From positions 1 through 48,811 of the forward strand of contig JAPKCI010000019.1 of the NCBI GenBank assembly GCA_028823035.1: a stretch of DNA of 48,811 bases, given 5' to 3'. A program made the position numbers and the translations under genes. This stretch comes from Rubripirellula sp. (GTDB lineage: Bacteria > Planctomycetota > Planctomycetia > Pirellulales > Pirellulaceae). Shown piece after piece: positions 27,715 to 37,495 of this stretch (position 1 is the stretch's first letter; every line of letters starts with the position of its first letter). The notes beneath the pieces are model-generated. The model was not told the origin of the DNA. It did not search any database and was given only the letters and a program-made list of their open reading frames with translations.

Positions 27715-28986
27715 TCAGCCTTTCCGAGGCACTTGAAGGCAATACAGGTGCTTTTCGCCTCGAATGAAAACCCTGCCCTGTTCGGGTACGGGCGAACCGA
27801 TTACCGGCTCATCAAATTCGTTCTCGGACAACAGTTTGAACTTGTCATCCTTGACACTTGCAATGAAAAGCGTGCCGTCTTCTCGCGGTGCATAGAGATA
27901 ACCATTGGCGATCATCGGTGACGCATAGTAAGAACTGCGTCCCTTGGGCAGTACGTCGCTCCAAATCGTCTTCCCTGTAGCAGGATCAATACATTCAACT
28001 TCACCACGGTCACGGACCAGATAGACACGCCCCTGATAAGCCACAGGGCTTGGAACAAACGTTGAGATATCATCACGTTGCCAGACATGATTCGTCGCCG
28101 TCACATCGTCAGTCCCATCAAGTCGCACGCCAAACAGCAACGGCAGTTTTCGGTCGTTCCGGCCATAGGCAATGACAGCCATGTCATCAACGATCACAGG
28201 CATCGCGATCGCTGGCCACAGTTTGTTGCCATCAGGATTGAACCCGCCACAGGACCACAGCACTTTTCCGTCCGCAGCATCATGGACTGTCACGTGTTCG
28301 GCTCCCCAAACAAGCAACGCTTGCTTGCCATCATGCTGGACCACCAAGGGTGACGTATAACCATGATCACATTCAACGGGAGTCTCATAATTACGGGCAA
28401 CCTTCCAGGCCATTTCACCACTTTTTTTATCGAACGCGGCCAACCACGATTCACCTTTGTGCATTCGTGCAATGACGGCGTGACGGTCGGTCAAAACTGG
28501 CGACGTCCCGTGATCCCAGAACAACGTGTCTTTCCCGAATCGTTCCACGATGTTCGTCTGCCACCGGACCTTGCCATCAGGCTCGACGGCAGAAAATGTC
28601 CCACTCTTGAAATAAACAAAAACGGCATCTCCATCACTGACCGGCGAGGCATTGCTACCAGAACCATTGCGGTGTTTCCCCTTGACTTCAGGCCCGAATG
28701 GGGTCGTCCATTTAACGTCTCCCTTCCAATCAATCGCCAGCAACGCATCATTTCCATCCTGCGGAGCGGTCAGATAAATCGTTTCGTCGACCACAATTGG
28801 TGTGGAACACCCTTTGCCAGGCAACGGCGTTTTCCAACGAAGCGTCTCCGCACTGACTTCGCTCGGGTAGTTGCCTTCCCCAATGCTGCCGCTGTCATCG
28901 GGCCCACGCCAACTTGGCCAATCCGCCTGGGCGGTGACTGAGATGGCAGCAAAGATGAAACACAAAACGATCTTGTACTGGTGCAT
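27715..28986 (-). CDS. PQQ-like beta-propeller protein (BamB-like fold)
   Basis: 423 residues with a signal peptide (YKIVLCFIFAAISVTAQA). The start WPSWRGPDDSGSIGEGN is the classic opening of planctomycete PQQ-repeat proteins. Propeller blades are visible as LLAIDWKGDVKWTTPFGPE, FSAVEPDGKVRWQTNI, LAAFDKKSGEMAWKVAR, VTVHDAADGKVLWSCGG and VECIDPATGKTIWSDVL. Whether it binds PQQ is not evident. It sits 83 bases downstream of one DUF1552 gene and 141 bases upstream of the second PSD gene, all on one strand, so it may be the middle member of a five-gene transcript. Function unknown. Confidence 0.9.
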   Translation of the reverse strand: MHQYKIVLCFIFAAISVTAQADWPSWRGPDDSGSIGEGNYPSEVSAETLRWKTPLPGKGCSTPIVVDETIYLTAPQDGNDALLAIDWKGDVKWTTPFGPEVKGKHRNGSGSNASPVSDGDAVFVYFKSGTFSAVEPDGKVRWQTNIVERFGKDTLFWDHGTSPVLTDRHAVIARMHKGESWLAAFDKKSGEMAWKVARNYETPVECDHGYTSPLVVQHDGKQALLVWGAEHVTVHDAADGKVLWSCGGFNPDGNKLWPAIAMPVIVDDMAVIAYGRNDRKLPLLFGVRLDGTDDVTATNHVWQRDDISTFVPSPVAYQGRVYLVRDRGEVECIDPATGKTIWSDVLPKGRSSYYASPMIANGYLYAPREDGTLFIASVKDDKFKLLSENEFDEPVIGSPVPEQGRVFIRGEKHLYCLQVPRKG

Positions 28987-29069
28987 GCAAAACCTATCAG
29001 GTCAAACGTTCAAAGAAACTGTTGGCAAGTGTGCAAGTGTATCGATCAACAAACCACGCTTGAAAAACA

Positions 29070-30425
29070 TCAAGCACGGCTAAAGATGGCGTCATTCAGA
29101 ACGCCGGTGCTGTCGGCAAACGAATCCGACTGAATCCCCATTGAACGCATAATGCTGAGGTACAAATTGGACATCCGAGTCTCACCATCTCGCCAGTACT
29201 TGCCGTGTTTCAGCCCCATGTTGGTTCCACCGGCCACAAGCGTCGGCAGGTTCTTGGACCAGTGCGTTGTACTGGCACCGCTGCCGTAGAGAACGATGGT
29301 ATTGTCCAGCAGCGTCCCATCAGCATCCCGATACTGTTGCAGACTTTCCATGAAACCTGCCAACTGCTGGCTCAGGAACAGATCGTATTTGGCGAAATTG
29401 AGTTGTCCATCCTTGTCACCAGCATGTGACAGTTGATGGTGTGTTTTGCTCAATCCCAACTTAAGTGGAAACGCATCGCTGATTCCCATTCCGTCTTCTC
29501 GGTTCAGCATGAAAGCAACGCTGCGGGTAATATCGGCATCGAAAGCAAGCGAAATCAGATCGAACATGTTGCGATAGTATTCGCGTGGATCGTCTTCTGA
29601 ATTGACATCGAGGTTCAAATGGGAATGATCCTGTTGTTTGATCGGAATGTCGATCCATTTCTCAGACGCGATCAGACGCGATTCAATTTCATTCAGCGAA
29701 GCAAGGTACTGGTCCATTTTCCTGCGATCCGCCTGCCCCAGTTGCTGATTGAACGTCCGCGAACTCTCCAGAACGGCATCGACCAGTTTGATTCTTGCAC
29801 GCAGCTTTTCTCGCTGCGTCTGCAACGAAGCCTGATCAACCCGAAACAGTCGATCAAAGACTCTGCGGGGATTGTTCTCGGCAGGAAGAGGACGTCCCTG
29901 CATGTCATAGGAAATGGTCCCGGTGCGTGACAGAAATCCAACACCGGCATCAATCGACAGCACCAATGAGGGTTGACGACAATGCTGTTTTGTGTGCTGC
30001 GCGACGATCTGATCCAGACCAACGGTGTTGTAAGTTTCCCGTGTCGAGTCGTGCAGTGGAGCTCCGGTCAGCCACATATCAGAACAGGTATGCGGATCAG
30101 CCTTGACCCCATTCTCATGATACAAGCCACCCATGAAACTGAGATGTTCTCGAAAAGGGCTGAGCGGAACGGTCGATTCACCAAAGACGAAACTCCCTTG
30201 TTCTTCACGGGTTGGAAACCAACTCCATTGGTCGATGCCGTGCGAATTTTTCGGCAGCGACATTCCGTTCGCCGTGTAAAGCGCACAAAACCGTTTGGGC
30301 GGGTTGTCGTTGACTTCACTGCCCATCGCCTCAAGAGGCGGCAACGCGAGTGCGGCGCCTGCAATTCCTTTCAGAACCGCACGCCGCTCGATTTTTGGCG
30401 GGTGGAACAAAACCGTTCCTTTCAA
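29070..30425 (-). CDS. DUF1552 (HXXSHH family) protein, second copy
   Basis: 451 residues, paralogous to the protein encoded at 23749-25104 and exactly the same length. The leader has paired Arg ([19 protein letters not shown]), Tat-like though short. Family landmarks are [75 protein letters not shown] and [13 protein letters not shown]. The signature is HQLSHA at residues 330-335, with Ala replacing the last His of HxxSHH. It starts 35 bases after the LamG-containing PSD gene. Likely acts with that protein outside the cytoplasm (inference from constant pairing). Biochemical role unknown. Confidence 0.92.
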   Translation of the reverse strand: MKGTVLFHPPKIERRAVLKGIAGAALALPPLEAMGSEVNDNPPKRFCALYTANGMSLPKNSHGIDQWSWFPTREEQGSFVFGESTVPLSPFREHLSFMGGLYHENGVKADPHTCSDMWLTGAPLHDSTRETYNTVGLDQIVAQHTKQHCRQPSLVLSIDAGVGFLSRTGTISYDMQGRPLPAENNPRRVFDRLFRVDQASLQTQREKLRARIKLVDAVLESSRTFNQQLGQADRRKMDQYLASLNEIESRLIASEKWIDIPIKQQDHSHLNLDVNSEDDPREYYRNMFDLISLAFDADITRSVAFMLNREDGMGISDAFPLKLGLSKTHHQLSHAGDKDGQLNFAKYDLFLSQQLAGFMESLQQYRDADGTLLDNTIVLYGSGASTTHWSKNLPTLVAGGTNMGLKHGKYWRDGETRMSNLYLSIMRSMGIQSDSFADSTGVLNDAIFSRA

Positions 30426-30460
30426 TGGTGGGAAGATAATTTGCTTCCCGTGGGCTACGG

Positions 30461-33400
30461 TTACTTTTTAAGAAACAAATCACTCGTGACAACCAACCGA
30501 ATCATATCCTGCATTCGATAGCCGCCAGACTTCAATTCTAGACTGTGTTGTCGCAAAAGGCGATCATCATTGTAGGTCAGGCTGCGACCAATGGCGTAAA
30601 TTGCCAGATTTCTGAGAACACTGTAGGCGATACTGTCCATTCGGTCCTGAGCCAGATAATCTCGTAAATCCTGTAGGTTTTTTACTTCATGACCATCCGG
30701 CAAACGGGACGCAGCATCGATCTGATCATTCAGAAACAGACCTCCCGCACCATATTGCTCAAATGCCAAGCCCCAAGGATCAATGCCCTCATGACACTTG
30801 GCGCAGGCCTTCACATTGCGATGCTGCTGCAATCGTTCCCGAAGACTGAGACCACGATCGTCCTTCAGTTCAGGTACATTAGGTGGAGGATCTGCTGGAG
30901 GCTCGGCAATGATTTTTCTGGCAAACCACGCTCCACGCTTGACCGGATTGGCCTCGCTTCCATCCGATAGCCCAGCCAAAATCGCCGCCTGCGACAAGAG
31001 TCCACCCAGATGCGGTTGATCGTGAACTACCGGCACGAATTCGAATCCGCTTTCCGTCCGATCGCCCAAGCCGTAATAACTGGCAACCGTTTCGTTGACC
31101 ACCACAAAGGGTGATCGGATCAAATTTTCAGCCGGCAAATTCTGTTTGATCAAATATTCAACGAACCTTGCCGGTTCCTGGCGCAGCTGGCGTTTCACCG
31201 CCATCGTCAGCTGTGGGTGTCGTTTTCGATTGGTTTCAACCACATCGAACTTGTCGATACTCAACCACTGTTCGACAAATCGGTCCGCGAACTCCCTGAA
31301 GCGGGGGTGTTGGATCATACGTTCGACTTCGGCATCCAGATTCGCAGTCAATTCCCTTGAATGGGCCAAGTGAACAAGGCGTTCATCGGGTGGGCCATTC
31401 CACAAAAAGTAGGAAAGTTTGGATGCCAATTCCAACGGTTCGAGTTCCTCCGACTGAGGTCCGGCACTCTGCTCAACAATGAAAAGAAATGGCGGTGAAG
31501 TGAGAACAACCACCAAAGTTTCCTTGATGCTATTTGTGAAATCGCTGTCCGCGTCGTAGAAGGATTGCCACACCTGCAACAATCGCTGCAGTTCACTCGC
31601 CGTCACGGGACGTCGAAAGGCCCTGCCCGCAAATGCCCGAATGATCTCTTCCGCATAGACCTGACGATTGTCCTGATTCACGCTTGGGATAAATATCTGT
31701 CGGTGCGACTCAGGTGGCCATGCATCGTAAAGTGGCCCCTCGAACTCAACCGAACCGAGCCATAGTCGCGGCATGTCACGACCATCGGTATATTCACTGC
31801 GAACGGTTATTTCGCGAACTCCAGCAAGGTAGTTGTCGTTACCTTTTTCGACAAACGGTCGCGGATAATTGTTGATGGCCCCTTCGAGCACGTACTGCTG
31901 AAACTCTGTACTGGAAACCTGAACTGGATCCTGCACGAGACGACAAGTGTGCCCACAATCACGACGCAATCCCATGTAAACACCAAGCGTGGGACTTCGC
32001 CGCTCGAAGGCAGCAAACTCTTTAGCCACGGGATGCTCGGGATCTAAACGGGTCACAACAATTCGGTCAAGCGAATCTATATTGCCTCCTCCGTTCAACC
32101 TGACTTCATGCTCGCCTTGAGACAGTCGAAGTGCCAGGAAAGCGGTATCTTTTTCTTTCCACTGCGACGCAAACTCCCGTTCGCCAACTTTGAGTTCCAA
32201 TCGTTTTGGCCCCTCCATCGAGGGCGGACTGGCAAACTCTCGGCCAGGTTCAATCAAAGCCTGCAACTCTGCCGATTCCAATGCGCGTCGATAAAAACGC
32301 ACGTCGTCAATCTGCCCCTTGAACAACTTCGAACCCTGAATGCGCCCAATGTGCAAATCGACCGCAGGGTTATCCAGAACGGTCGCCGCCACGGTTCCGG
32401 TCGCCACTCGGTATCCGTTCACATACAGATGTGTTTGATTCTCGCCACGTCGCACGACAGCCGCGACATGCTGCCACTTGTTCACGCGGATCACACCGGG
32501 GCGTGAAGCGACAGTGCCATTCGATTTATTTGCCGGGTTGACGGTCTCGATCCGTAACACTCCCCGGTTATTCGGCATGTCGAAATACCATCCATGAACC
32601 CAACCATAACGTCCCAAACAAACGATGCCCCCCTGCCGTAACTGGGTGGGTTTAATCCAGGCAGCAATCGTGAAGTCACCCTCGCCGACATTCATGGCCG
32701 AAGTTCTGGGGATCACCACGGCATCATCAGATCCATCCAAAACAATCGCTTTGCCTGTCTTTCCGATGGGCGAATCAACCAGTTGTATTCCGCCAATTAA
32801 TTCACCTGACAAATCACCCGAACTGGACATTCCGGGAGACTCACCGTCAAAAGACCAATGACCCACCAAACCTTGGTCCAGTTTGGATAAATCCGGGGGC
32901 TGATCAATTTTTCCGGCCAGTTGGGGATGCACATCAACCTGATAGATACCTGATTTCTTAATTTGCAAACCCTTCTTATCCCCGCTGATCCGGAATTCAA
33001 TTTGCTCCAAGCCATCGCCCCTCTTTACCGGCTTGATTCCCTTTCCGGACAGCAGCAACCCATCATCGTATTTCGCCGCTTTGACCCGAATACGAAACCG
33101 ACCCTGATCGGGCAATTCACGCAATGCGATTTTGAAATTTGCCTTGGGGCCATACGTACTGGATTCACGAAAAATCTCAGTCGTAGGGATGGACGGCCTC
33201 AACAGGAGTCCATCAGGAACAGTTTGGTAGGCATCGCCTTTTGGGTAACCTCGATCACCCCTCATGCACGCGAACACGGAATGGTAAATACTGCTGTAAT
33301 CTCGCCAACCACGAACGGTACCATTCCCGTTGTACCCTTCATGGAACCTGTACTGCGTTTGCATGCGAAATGGCTTGAACTCGAACGGCTTTTGCGGTGT

Positions 33401-34174
33401 CAACTCAGTAATTAAAAAATCCTGATTGGGCAGTAAATGACTGTTAGCGCCCAAAATCAGCGATTCACCGAACGGTGCCGAATTGATCGCCTTGCCAAGG
33501 TCCATGCGAAAGTTCTGGATGGAAGGCTGCACCGATTCATCGACCAGACAGGCTTCGATCGCTTTTTCCGCGATGCTGAACCACGCCTCAACCTGCAAGG
33601 GTGACGTCAGCAGTGTGCTGGCGTCGTTGCTGAAACCATCTCTGGAAACCCCATCGGGCGGTAACACTGCTGCAAAATCTTCTTCCAGCCCCAAAAGTTC
33701 GCTGAGTGTATTGCGGTATTGCTGGACCGTCAGACGTCGAACGGATCCGTTGACGGCCCGTTTTCTGGACCGCGCCTCGTTCAAGGCCTGGCCGATCCAC
33801 TGCGTCATCGCCTGAAGTTCCACTTTGGACGGTTGTAATTCGTCTTCGGGTGGCATCTCCCCATCAACAATCTTGTCCAACACCTCTTCCCAAAGCTTCA
33901 GCATCGACTCGGCGAGCTGACCGTCGAATTGATCGACGCGAATGCCAGACTCACGCTCTTGCTCGTTATGGCATCGCAAGCAGTATTTTGTCAGAAACGG
34001 CTTCGCAGCTTTGGCGAATGGCACCATGGCCGGTGCGGCTCGCTGATCGCCGTTCTGGTCATCGCCATCCGCTTGAGCAAAGGCAAGGCGATCACTCAAA
34101 ACAACAGTCAGCAGCAGACAAACGGCAAGCAGTCCGAAACGCGGAACACGACAAAAAACGGATTCGAACATCAA
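30461..34174 (-). CDS. PSD-type planctomycete cytochrome c protein with inserted LamG domain
   Basis: 1237 residues, with signal peptide ([21 protein letters not shown]). PSCyt1 carries CLRCH, followed by PSD3 ([20 protein letters not shown]). Residues about 433-645 form a LamG/concanavalin-like domain: [66 protein letters not shown] and [18 protein letters not shown]. The rest is PSD5 ([20 protein letters not shown]), PSD4 ([17 protein letters not shown]), PSCyt3 ([12 protein letters not shown]) and PSD2 ([15 protein letters not shown]). The LamG insertion makes it ~400 residues longer than the other PSD protein and suggests polysaccharide binding. It is first in the minus-strand cluster. 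Confidence 0.93.
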   Translation of the reverse strand: MMFESVFCRVPRFGLLAVCLLLTVVLSDRLAFAQADGDDQNGDQRAAPAMVPFAKAAKPFLTKYCLRCHNEQERESGIRVDQFDGQLAESMLKLWEEVLDKIVDGEMPPEDELQPSKVELQAMTQWIGQALNEARSRKRAVNGSVRRLTVQQYRNTLSELLGLEEDFAAVLPPDGVSRDGFSNDASTLLTSPLQVEAWFSIAEKAIEACLVDESVQPSIQNFRMDLGKAINSAPFGESLILGANSHLLPNQDFLITELTPQKPFEFKPFRMQTQYRFHEGYNGNGTVRGWRDYSSIYHSVFACMRGDRGYPKGDAYQTVPDGLLLRPSIPTTEIFRESSTYGPKANFKIALRELPDQGRFRIRVKAAKYDDGLLLSGKGIKPVKRGDGLEQIEFRISGDKKGLQIKKSGIYQVDVHPQLAGKIDQPPDLSKLDQGLVGHWSFDGESPGMSSSGDLSGELIGGIQLVDSPIGKTGKAIVLDGSDDAVVIPRTSAMNVGEGDFTIAAWIKPTQLRQGGIVCLGRYGWVHGWYFDMPNNRGVLRIETVNPANKSNGTVASRPGVIRVNKWQHVAAVVRRGENQTHLYVNGYRVATGTVAATVLDNPAVDLHIGRIQGSKLFKGQIDDVRFYRRALESAELQALIEPGREFASPPSMEGPKRLELKVGEREFASQWKEKDTAFLALRLSQGEHEVRLNGGGNIDSLDRIVVTRLDPEHPVAKEFAAFERRSPTLGVYMGLRRDCGHTCRLVQDPVQVSSTEFQQYVLEGAINNYPRPFVEKGNDNYLAGVREITVRSEYTDGRDMPRLWLGSVEFEGPLYDAWPPESHRQIFIPSVNQDNRQVYAEEIIRAFAGRAFRRPVTASELQRLLQVWQSFYDADSDFTNSIKETLVVVLTSPPFLFIVEQSAGPQSEELEPLELASKLSYFLWNGPPDERLVHLAHSRELTANLDAEVERMIQHPRFREFADRFVEQWLSIDKFDVVETNRKRHPQLTMAVKRQLRQEPARFVEYLIKQNLPAENLIRSPFVVVNETVASYYGLGDRTESGFEFVPVVHDQPHLGGLLSQAAILAGLSDGSEANPVKRGAWFARKIIAEPPADPPPNVPELKDDRGLSLRERLQQHRNVKACAKCHEGIDPWGLAFEQYGAGGLFLNDQIDAASRLPDGHEVKNLQDLRDYLAQDRMDSIAYSVLRNLAIYAIGRSLTYNDDRLLRQHSLELKSGGYRMQDMIRLVVTSDLFLKK

Positions 34175-34512
34175 GCAACATCAGAGGGTGAGGGACACAA
34201 GGCGGGACCAGTGATCAAATGGATACTGAAAACTGGATACTGAAAACTGGCACTGATGAACGCCGGGACACCGAAAGTGTTGGCTGTCCATGGCTTCAGG
34301 ACCAAGTATAACCGAACCATCGGTCATGCGGTTTTTTCATCGAATCCTGCCTCCGAAATCGCAAGACAGATGAACGAACCTCACGGTCCCCAAGCAATTC
34401 ACCCGTCCGCGATGGGATGACGATAGAATCATCTACCGGCGACAAGTTTTGGCTCGAATCCATGGTCTCCATGGATCTTACAAATTCGATTGTCAGGGGA
34501 TCACGAATCATC
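34175..34512. other. Divergent intergenic region with a short duplication
   Basis: It separates the minus-strand PSD cluster from the plus-strand beta-helix gene. It contains a 14-bp two-copy repeat, GGATACTGAAAACT at 34221 and 34235. The plus frame from 34417 is open but carries no leader before the Tat motif, so the stretch up to 34512 is treated as untranslated. No promoter boxes recognised. Confidence 0.5.
34221..34250. repeat. 14-bp tandem duplication
   Basis: GGATACTGAAAACT occurs at 34221-34234 and 34235-34248, identical, followed by GG. It lies about 50 bases upstream of the start codon of the minus-strand LamG-containing PSD gene. Confidence 0.9.
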
Positions 34513-35847
34513 ATGCCAGTCTCAAGAAGAAACATTCTGTCAGCATTCGCTCTCGGCCTATTGGCGAACACAGCCAAAACCCGGGCCTTTGCCCCGCCGG
34601 TTCCAACCAACCCGTTCCGCGCTACCGATGGTGACGATGCAGTACAAACAGATTGGGCCAGCAAACTCACGATCACCGTCGGCCGCCAACAGGCGGACAT
34701 CATCGGACAAGATGACAAAGCGATTCAGGCTGCCGTGGATTACGTCTCTCGATTGGGTGCCGGGACTGTAAGCATCGGCCCGGGCACCTATCGATTGCGC
34801 AATGCCATTCACCTGCCATCCGGGATTCGGATTTCTGGCAGCGGTGCTGATTGCGTGCTCACAAAGATTGACTCGGAACAAGTCACATTGGCGGCAGATT
34901 CTGACTGGTACGACCAAGAAATCACGCTTTCAAACGCAGCCGACTTCAGAGTAGGTGATGGCGTGACCCTGAGAGCAAACAACCCTCACAACGGTGGAGA
35001 TCAAGTCATCAAACGGACACTGATTGCCCGCTCGGGCAATCGATTCAAATTGAATGACGGCCTGCGAAAGAACCTGTGGGTCAGCGAAAAACCAACCTGT
35101 GCTTCACTGTTTCCATTGCTGACCAGTGAAAACTGTTCCGACGTTGTCATCGAGAATCTTTGCCTCGATGGAAACATTGAAAACAATGCCAACCTCAACG
35201 GGAATTACGGAGGCAACATTTTCCTGCAGGACTGCAATCGGTTCACGATCCAAAACATTGAAGCACGCAACTACAACGGTGACGGCATCAGCTTTCAGAT
35301 CTGCCATGACATCCGTGTTGAAAACTGCCACATTCATGGTAACCATGGAAATGGTCTGCATCCGGGGTCCGGGTCACAGCGTCCCATCATGCGTGGCAAC
35401 CAACTGGAACGAAACAACATCGGCCTCTTCTGGTGTTGGGGAGTAAAACATGGTTTGGCTGAAAAGAACCGCATGCGTGACAATCGTTCTCAAGGGATGT
35501 CGATCGGTCATAATGACACCGACAATGTGATGCGTGGCAACGAGATCGTCAGAAGCGGAAAAGTCGGTGTGCTATTCCGCAACGACACCCGCGGCAATGA
35601 CTTCTGGGCCAATCGAAATGTGCTCGATAACAATCGGATCATCGACAGCGGCCAGGACGATGGAATTGCGGTAGACATTCTTGGTAACACCAAAGATACC
35701 GTCATTACCAACAATACGATTCGTGAAACGCGAGGCCCGGGTAATCGCACCGGCATCCGCGTTGACAAGGCAGTGGAACGCCTCACCCTGCGTGAAAACC
35801 GAATCGAAGGATTTGCTCATCAGATCAGCGACAGCCGAACGCCCTGA
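34513..35847 (+). CDS. Right-handed parallel beta-helix protein, Tat-exported
   Basis: About 444 residues from the ATG at 34513. That start gives a textbook twin-arginine leader SRRNILSAFALGLLANTA; longer frames from 34417 bury it. The body has the pectate-lyase-like start AIQAAVDYVSRLGAGTVSIG, GTYRLRNAIHLPSGIRISGS. Many Asn-rich helix rungs follow: NNIGLFWCWGVKHGLAEKN, MRGNEIVRSGKVGVLFRND, NRIIDSGQDDGIAVDILGN and TNNTIRETRGPGNRTGIRVD. Such proteins commonly bind or cleave polysaccharides, but no catalytic residues can be assigned. It is monocistronic as far as can be seen. Confidence 0.88.
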   Translation: MPVSRRNILSAFALGLLANTAKTRAFAPPVPTNPFRATDGDDAVQTDWASKLTITVGRQQADIIGQDDKAIQAAVDYVSRLGAGTVSIGPGTYRLRNAIHLPSGIRISGSGADCVLTKIDSEQVTLAADSDWYDQEITLSNAADFRVGDGVTLRANNPHNGGDQVIKRTLIARSGNRFKLNDGLRKNLWVSEKPTCASLFPLLTSENCSDVVIENLCLDGNIENNANLNGNYGGNIFLQDCNRFTIQNIEARNYNGDGISFQICHDIRVENCHIHGNHGNGLHPGSGSQRPIMRGNQLERNNIGLFWCWGVKHGLAEKNRMRDNRSQGMSIGHNDTDNVMRGNEIVRSGKVGVLFRNDTRGNDFWANRNVLDNNRIIDSGQDDGIAVDILGNTKDTVITNNTIRETRGPGNRTGIRVDKAVERLTLRENRIEGFAHQISDSRTP

Positions 35848-36456
35848 ATCGTGGATTCCCACTAAAAAATGGTGGCCTTCAAAAACCAGATTCAGATTGG
35901 CATCCAAACACATCCACAGCGTCGCCACGATCCCAAACATCTCCGCAGCCTCGGAGGCACCTCGCAACGGGGCAACCGCCTTTCCTTAAGACAGCCGCGA
36001 ACAAAGTAACCGCTAAGTCAGACCAGGTAACCGCTAAGTCAGACCAGGTAACCGCCAAGTCAGACCAGGTAAAAATCAGCACTCGCCTGACGATACAGAG
36101 CGATGTTGATGGGCCTGCCAGCCAGCGTCGACTACTAACCTGGACAGGCTGACGGAGCGTCGCCCTTCTGATCAGAAAACAGCGTCAAAACGACGCTGAC
36201 AGATCTCCGGCTACTGGTTCGCCGATCGTGTCAGAACCCACCGTTTCCGCGTGGGATCCTCTCTACAGCGATTCTCTCAATCGAGAGCGGCGTTTTTCGC
36301 CGACACGACGAAGACTCTAGCCTCAACGCCAAAACAGCCACCAATCCCTACCTCAAGAGATACAGTTACGCCCGGAAAACTGGTCTTGGCCGAAATCGGC
36401 AATTCAGGGACCATACCGCACCGCTTACTCAATTTCGCCTGTGGAGACGCTTTGTC
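35848..36456. other. Intergenic region with tandem repeat and hairpin
   Basis: No credible gene. It holds the 21-bp triple repeat (36006-36068) and a hairpin CAGCGTC/GACGCTG with a 5-base loop at 36180-36198. Small open frames in this stretch have no leader or motif. GGAG at 36443-36446 serves as ribosome-binding site for the next gene. Confidence 0.55.
36006..36068. repeat. 21-bp tandem repeat, three copies
   Basis: Units start at 36006, 36027 and 36048. Each begins GTAACCGCTAAG (third copy GTAACCGCCAAG) and ends TCAGACCAG. Two copies are identical and one has a single change. Because 21 is a multiple of three, the minus strand stays open and encodes a repeated heptapeptide (SDLAVTW), but nothing supports it as a gene. 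Confidence 0.95.
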
Positions 36457-37239
36457 ATGACGACGAAGAACATACTGTGCATCAAATGGGGTTCGAAGTA
36501 CTGCGCCGCCTATGTGAATCGCTTGTATGAGGGGGTCCGCGAGCACATCACGGGGCCGCTGCGTTTTGTCTGTTTGACCGACGATCCGGCAGGGCTTTGC
36601 GACGAAATTGAGGCGTTGCCACTGCCGGTAACGCCATTCGACGAGGCCGAGTTTGATCGTCGTCCCGGTGGATCAACATGGCGCAAGGTTGGTTTATTTC
36701 AACCTGGGTTGGCCAATTTGGAAGGCGATACGCTGTTTCTCGATCTCGATATTGTCATCACGGGTTCGATCGACGATTTCTTTACCTTCGCCCCCGAACG
36801 ATTCTGCGTGATTCAAGATTGGCTCGAGAAGCGACGCGCGAGATATCTTCCGGGAAGGGATGGGCGTGTTGGGAATACATCGATCTTCCGCTTCAACCCT
36901 GAAAAGCACCAGTACGTGTACTCGCACTTTGCCGAAAACGAAGCATCGACGCTTGAGAATTTCCGAATCGAGCAGCAGTTTGTCAGCAACACACTACGCG
37001 ACGATTTGGAATTCTGGCCTGAAAAATGGGTTCGCAGTTTCAAACGAAGTTGCCGGCCAATCTTCCCGTTCAATCTGATCCGGGAGCCAAAGGAACCCGC
37101 TGAAATGCGGATTCTCGTTTTCCATGGTTATCCATTGCCGGATCAGGCAATCGCGGGTTACCGCGGGGGACTGTTGAAGTCGACATTGCCCGCACCATGG
37201 ATCAAAAACTACTGGCGGGCAATCGACGAAGCCGCGTGA
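36457..37239 (+). CDS. Glycosyltransferase-like protein
   Basis: 260 residues with no signal peptide, so probably cytoplasmic. It begins ILCIKWGSKYCAAYVNRLYE, then LRFVCLTDDPAGL. The acidic motif GDTLFLDLDIVITGSIDDFF has a DxD-like Asp cluster for the metal-bound nucleotide sugar. RVGNTSIFRFNPEKHQ and ILVFHGYPLPDQ follow. The layout resembles GT-A fold transferases (GT8/capsule-type). GGAG is 10 bases upstream of the ATG. The last codons and the TGA stop form the first unit of a 23-bp tandem repeat that continues downstream. Donor and acceptor unknown; no other polysaccharide biosynthesis genes flank it. Confidence 0.8.
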   Translation: MTTKNILCIKWGSKYCAAYVNRLYEGVREHITGPLRFVCLTDDPAGLCDEIEALPLPVTPFDEAEFDRRPGGSTWRKVGLFQPGLANLEGDTLFLDLDIVITGSIDDFFTFAPERFCVIQDWLEKRRARYLPGRDGRVGNTSIFRFNPEKHQYVYSHFAENEASTLENFRIEQQFVSNTLRDDLEFWPEKWVRSFKRSCRPIFPFNLIREPKEPAEMRILVFHGYPLPDQAIAGYRGGLLKSTLPAPWIKNYWRAIDEAA

Positions 37240-37291
37240 CCAGACTCGACGAAGCCGCGTGACCAGACTCGACGAAGCCGCGTGACCAGAC
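37223..37291. repeat. 23-bp tandem repeat, three identical copies, spanning a stop codon
   Basis: Units at 37223-37245, 37246-37268 and 37269-37291 are identical: each begins TCGACGAAGCCG and ends TGACCAGAC. The first unit encodes the last residues (IDEAA) and the TGA stop of the glycosyltransferase-like gene. The other two copies lie downstream and each repeat the stop in a shifted frame. Confidence 0.97.
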
Positions 37292-37449
37292 ATTGAGCTC
37301 GAGCAGATTGCGATTCGGAACAAGCCTCACGAAACACGCTCTTTTGCGTCGGGCGTGACCCACCAGTCCGTTTGCGAACCGATCTGCAATGCATCAGTCT
37401 CAGACTGCAACTTGGATGATCCAACTTTCTCCAACAGAGAAAATCACTC

Positions 37450-37495
37450 GCTAGTTTTTTGCCGCGAAAGTGCTAGTTTTTTTCGCCGCGAAAGT
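37450..37495. repeat. 22/24-bp tandem duplication spanning the sulfatase stop codon
   Basis: Copy 37450-37471 and copy 37472-37495 share GCTAGTTTTTT and GCCGCGAAAGT and differ by a 2-base insertion. On the minus strand the right copy encodes the last residues of the sulfatase (FRGEKN) and its TAG stop at 37473-37475. The left copy repeats this beyond the stop. Confidence 0.93.

Noticed and set aside
35879-36082. Minus-strand frame with three SDLAVTW repeats
   Set aside because: A by-product of the 21-bp repeat, whose length is a multiple of three.
37223-37291. Stop-codon readthrough extending the glycosyltransferase through its repeats
   Set aside because: The 23-bp unit shifts frame each time and no readthrough signal is seen, so an ordered extension is unlikely.
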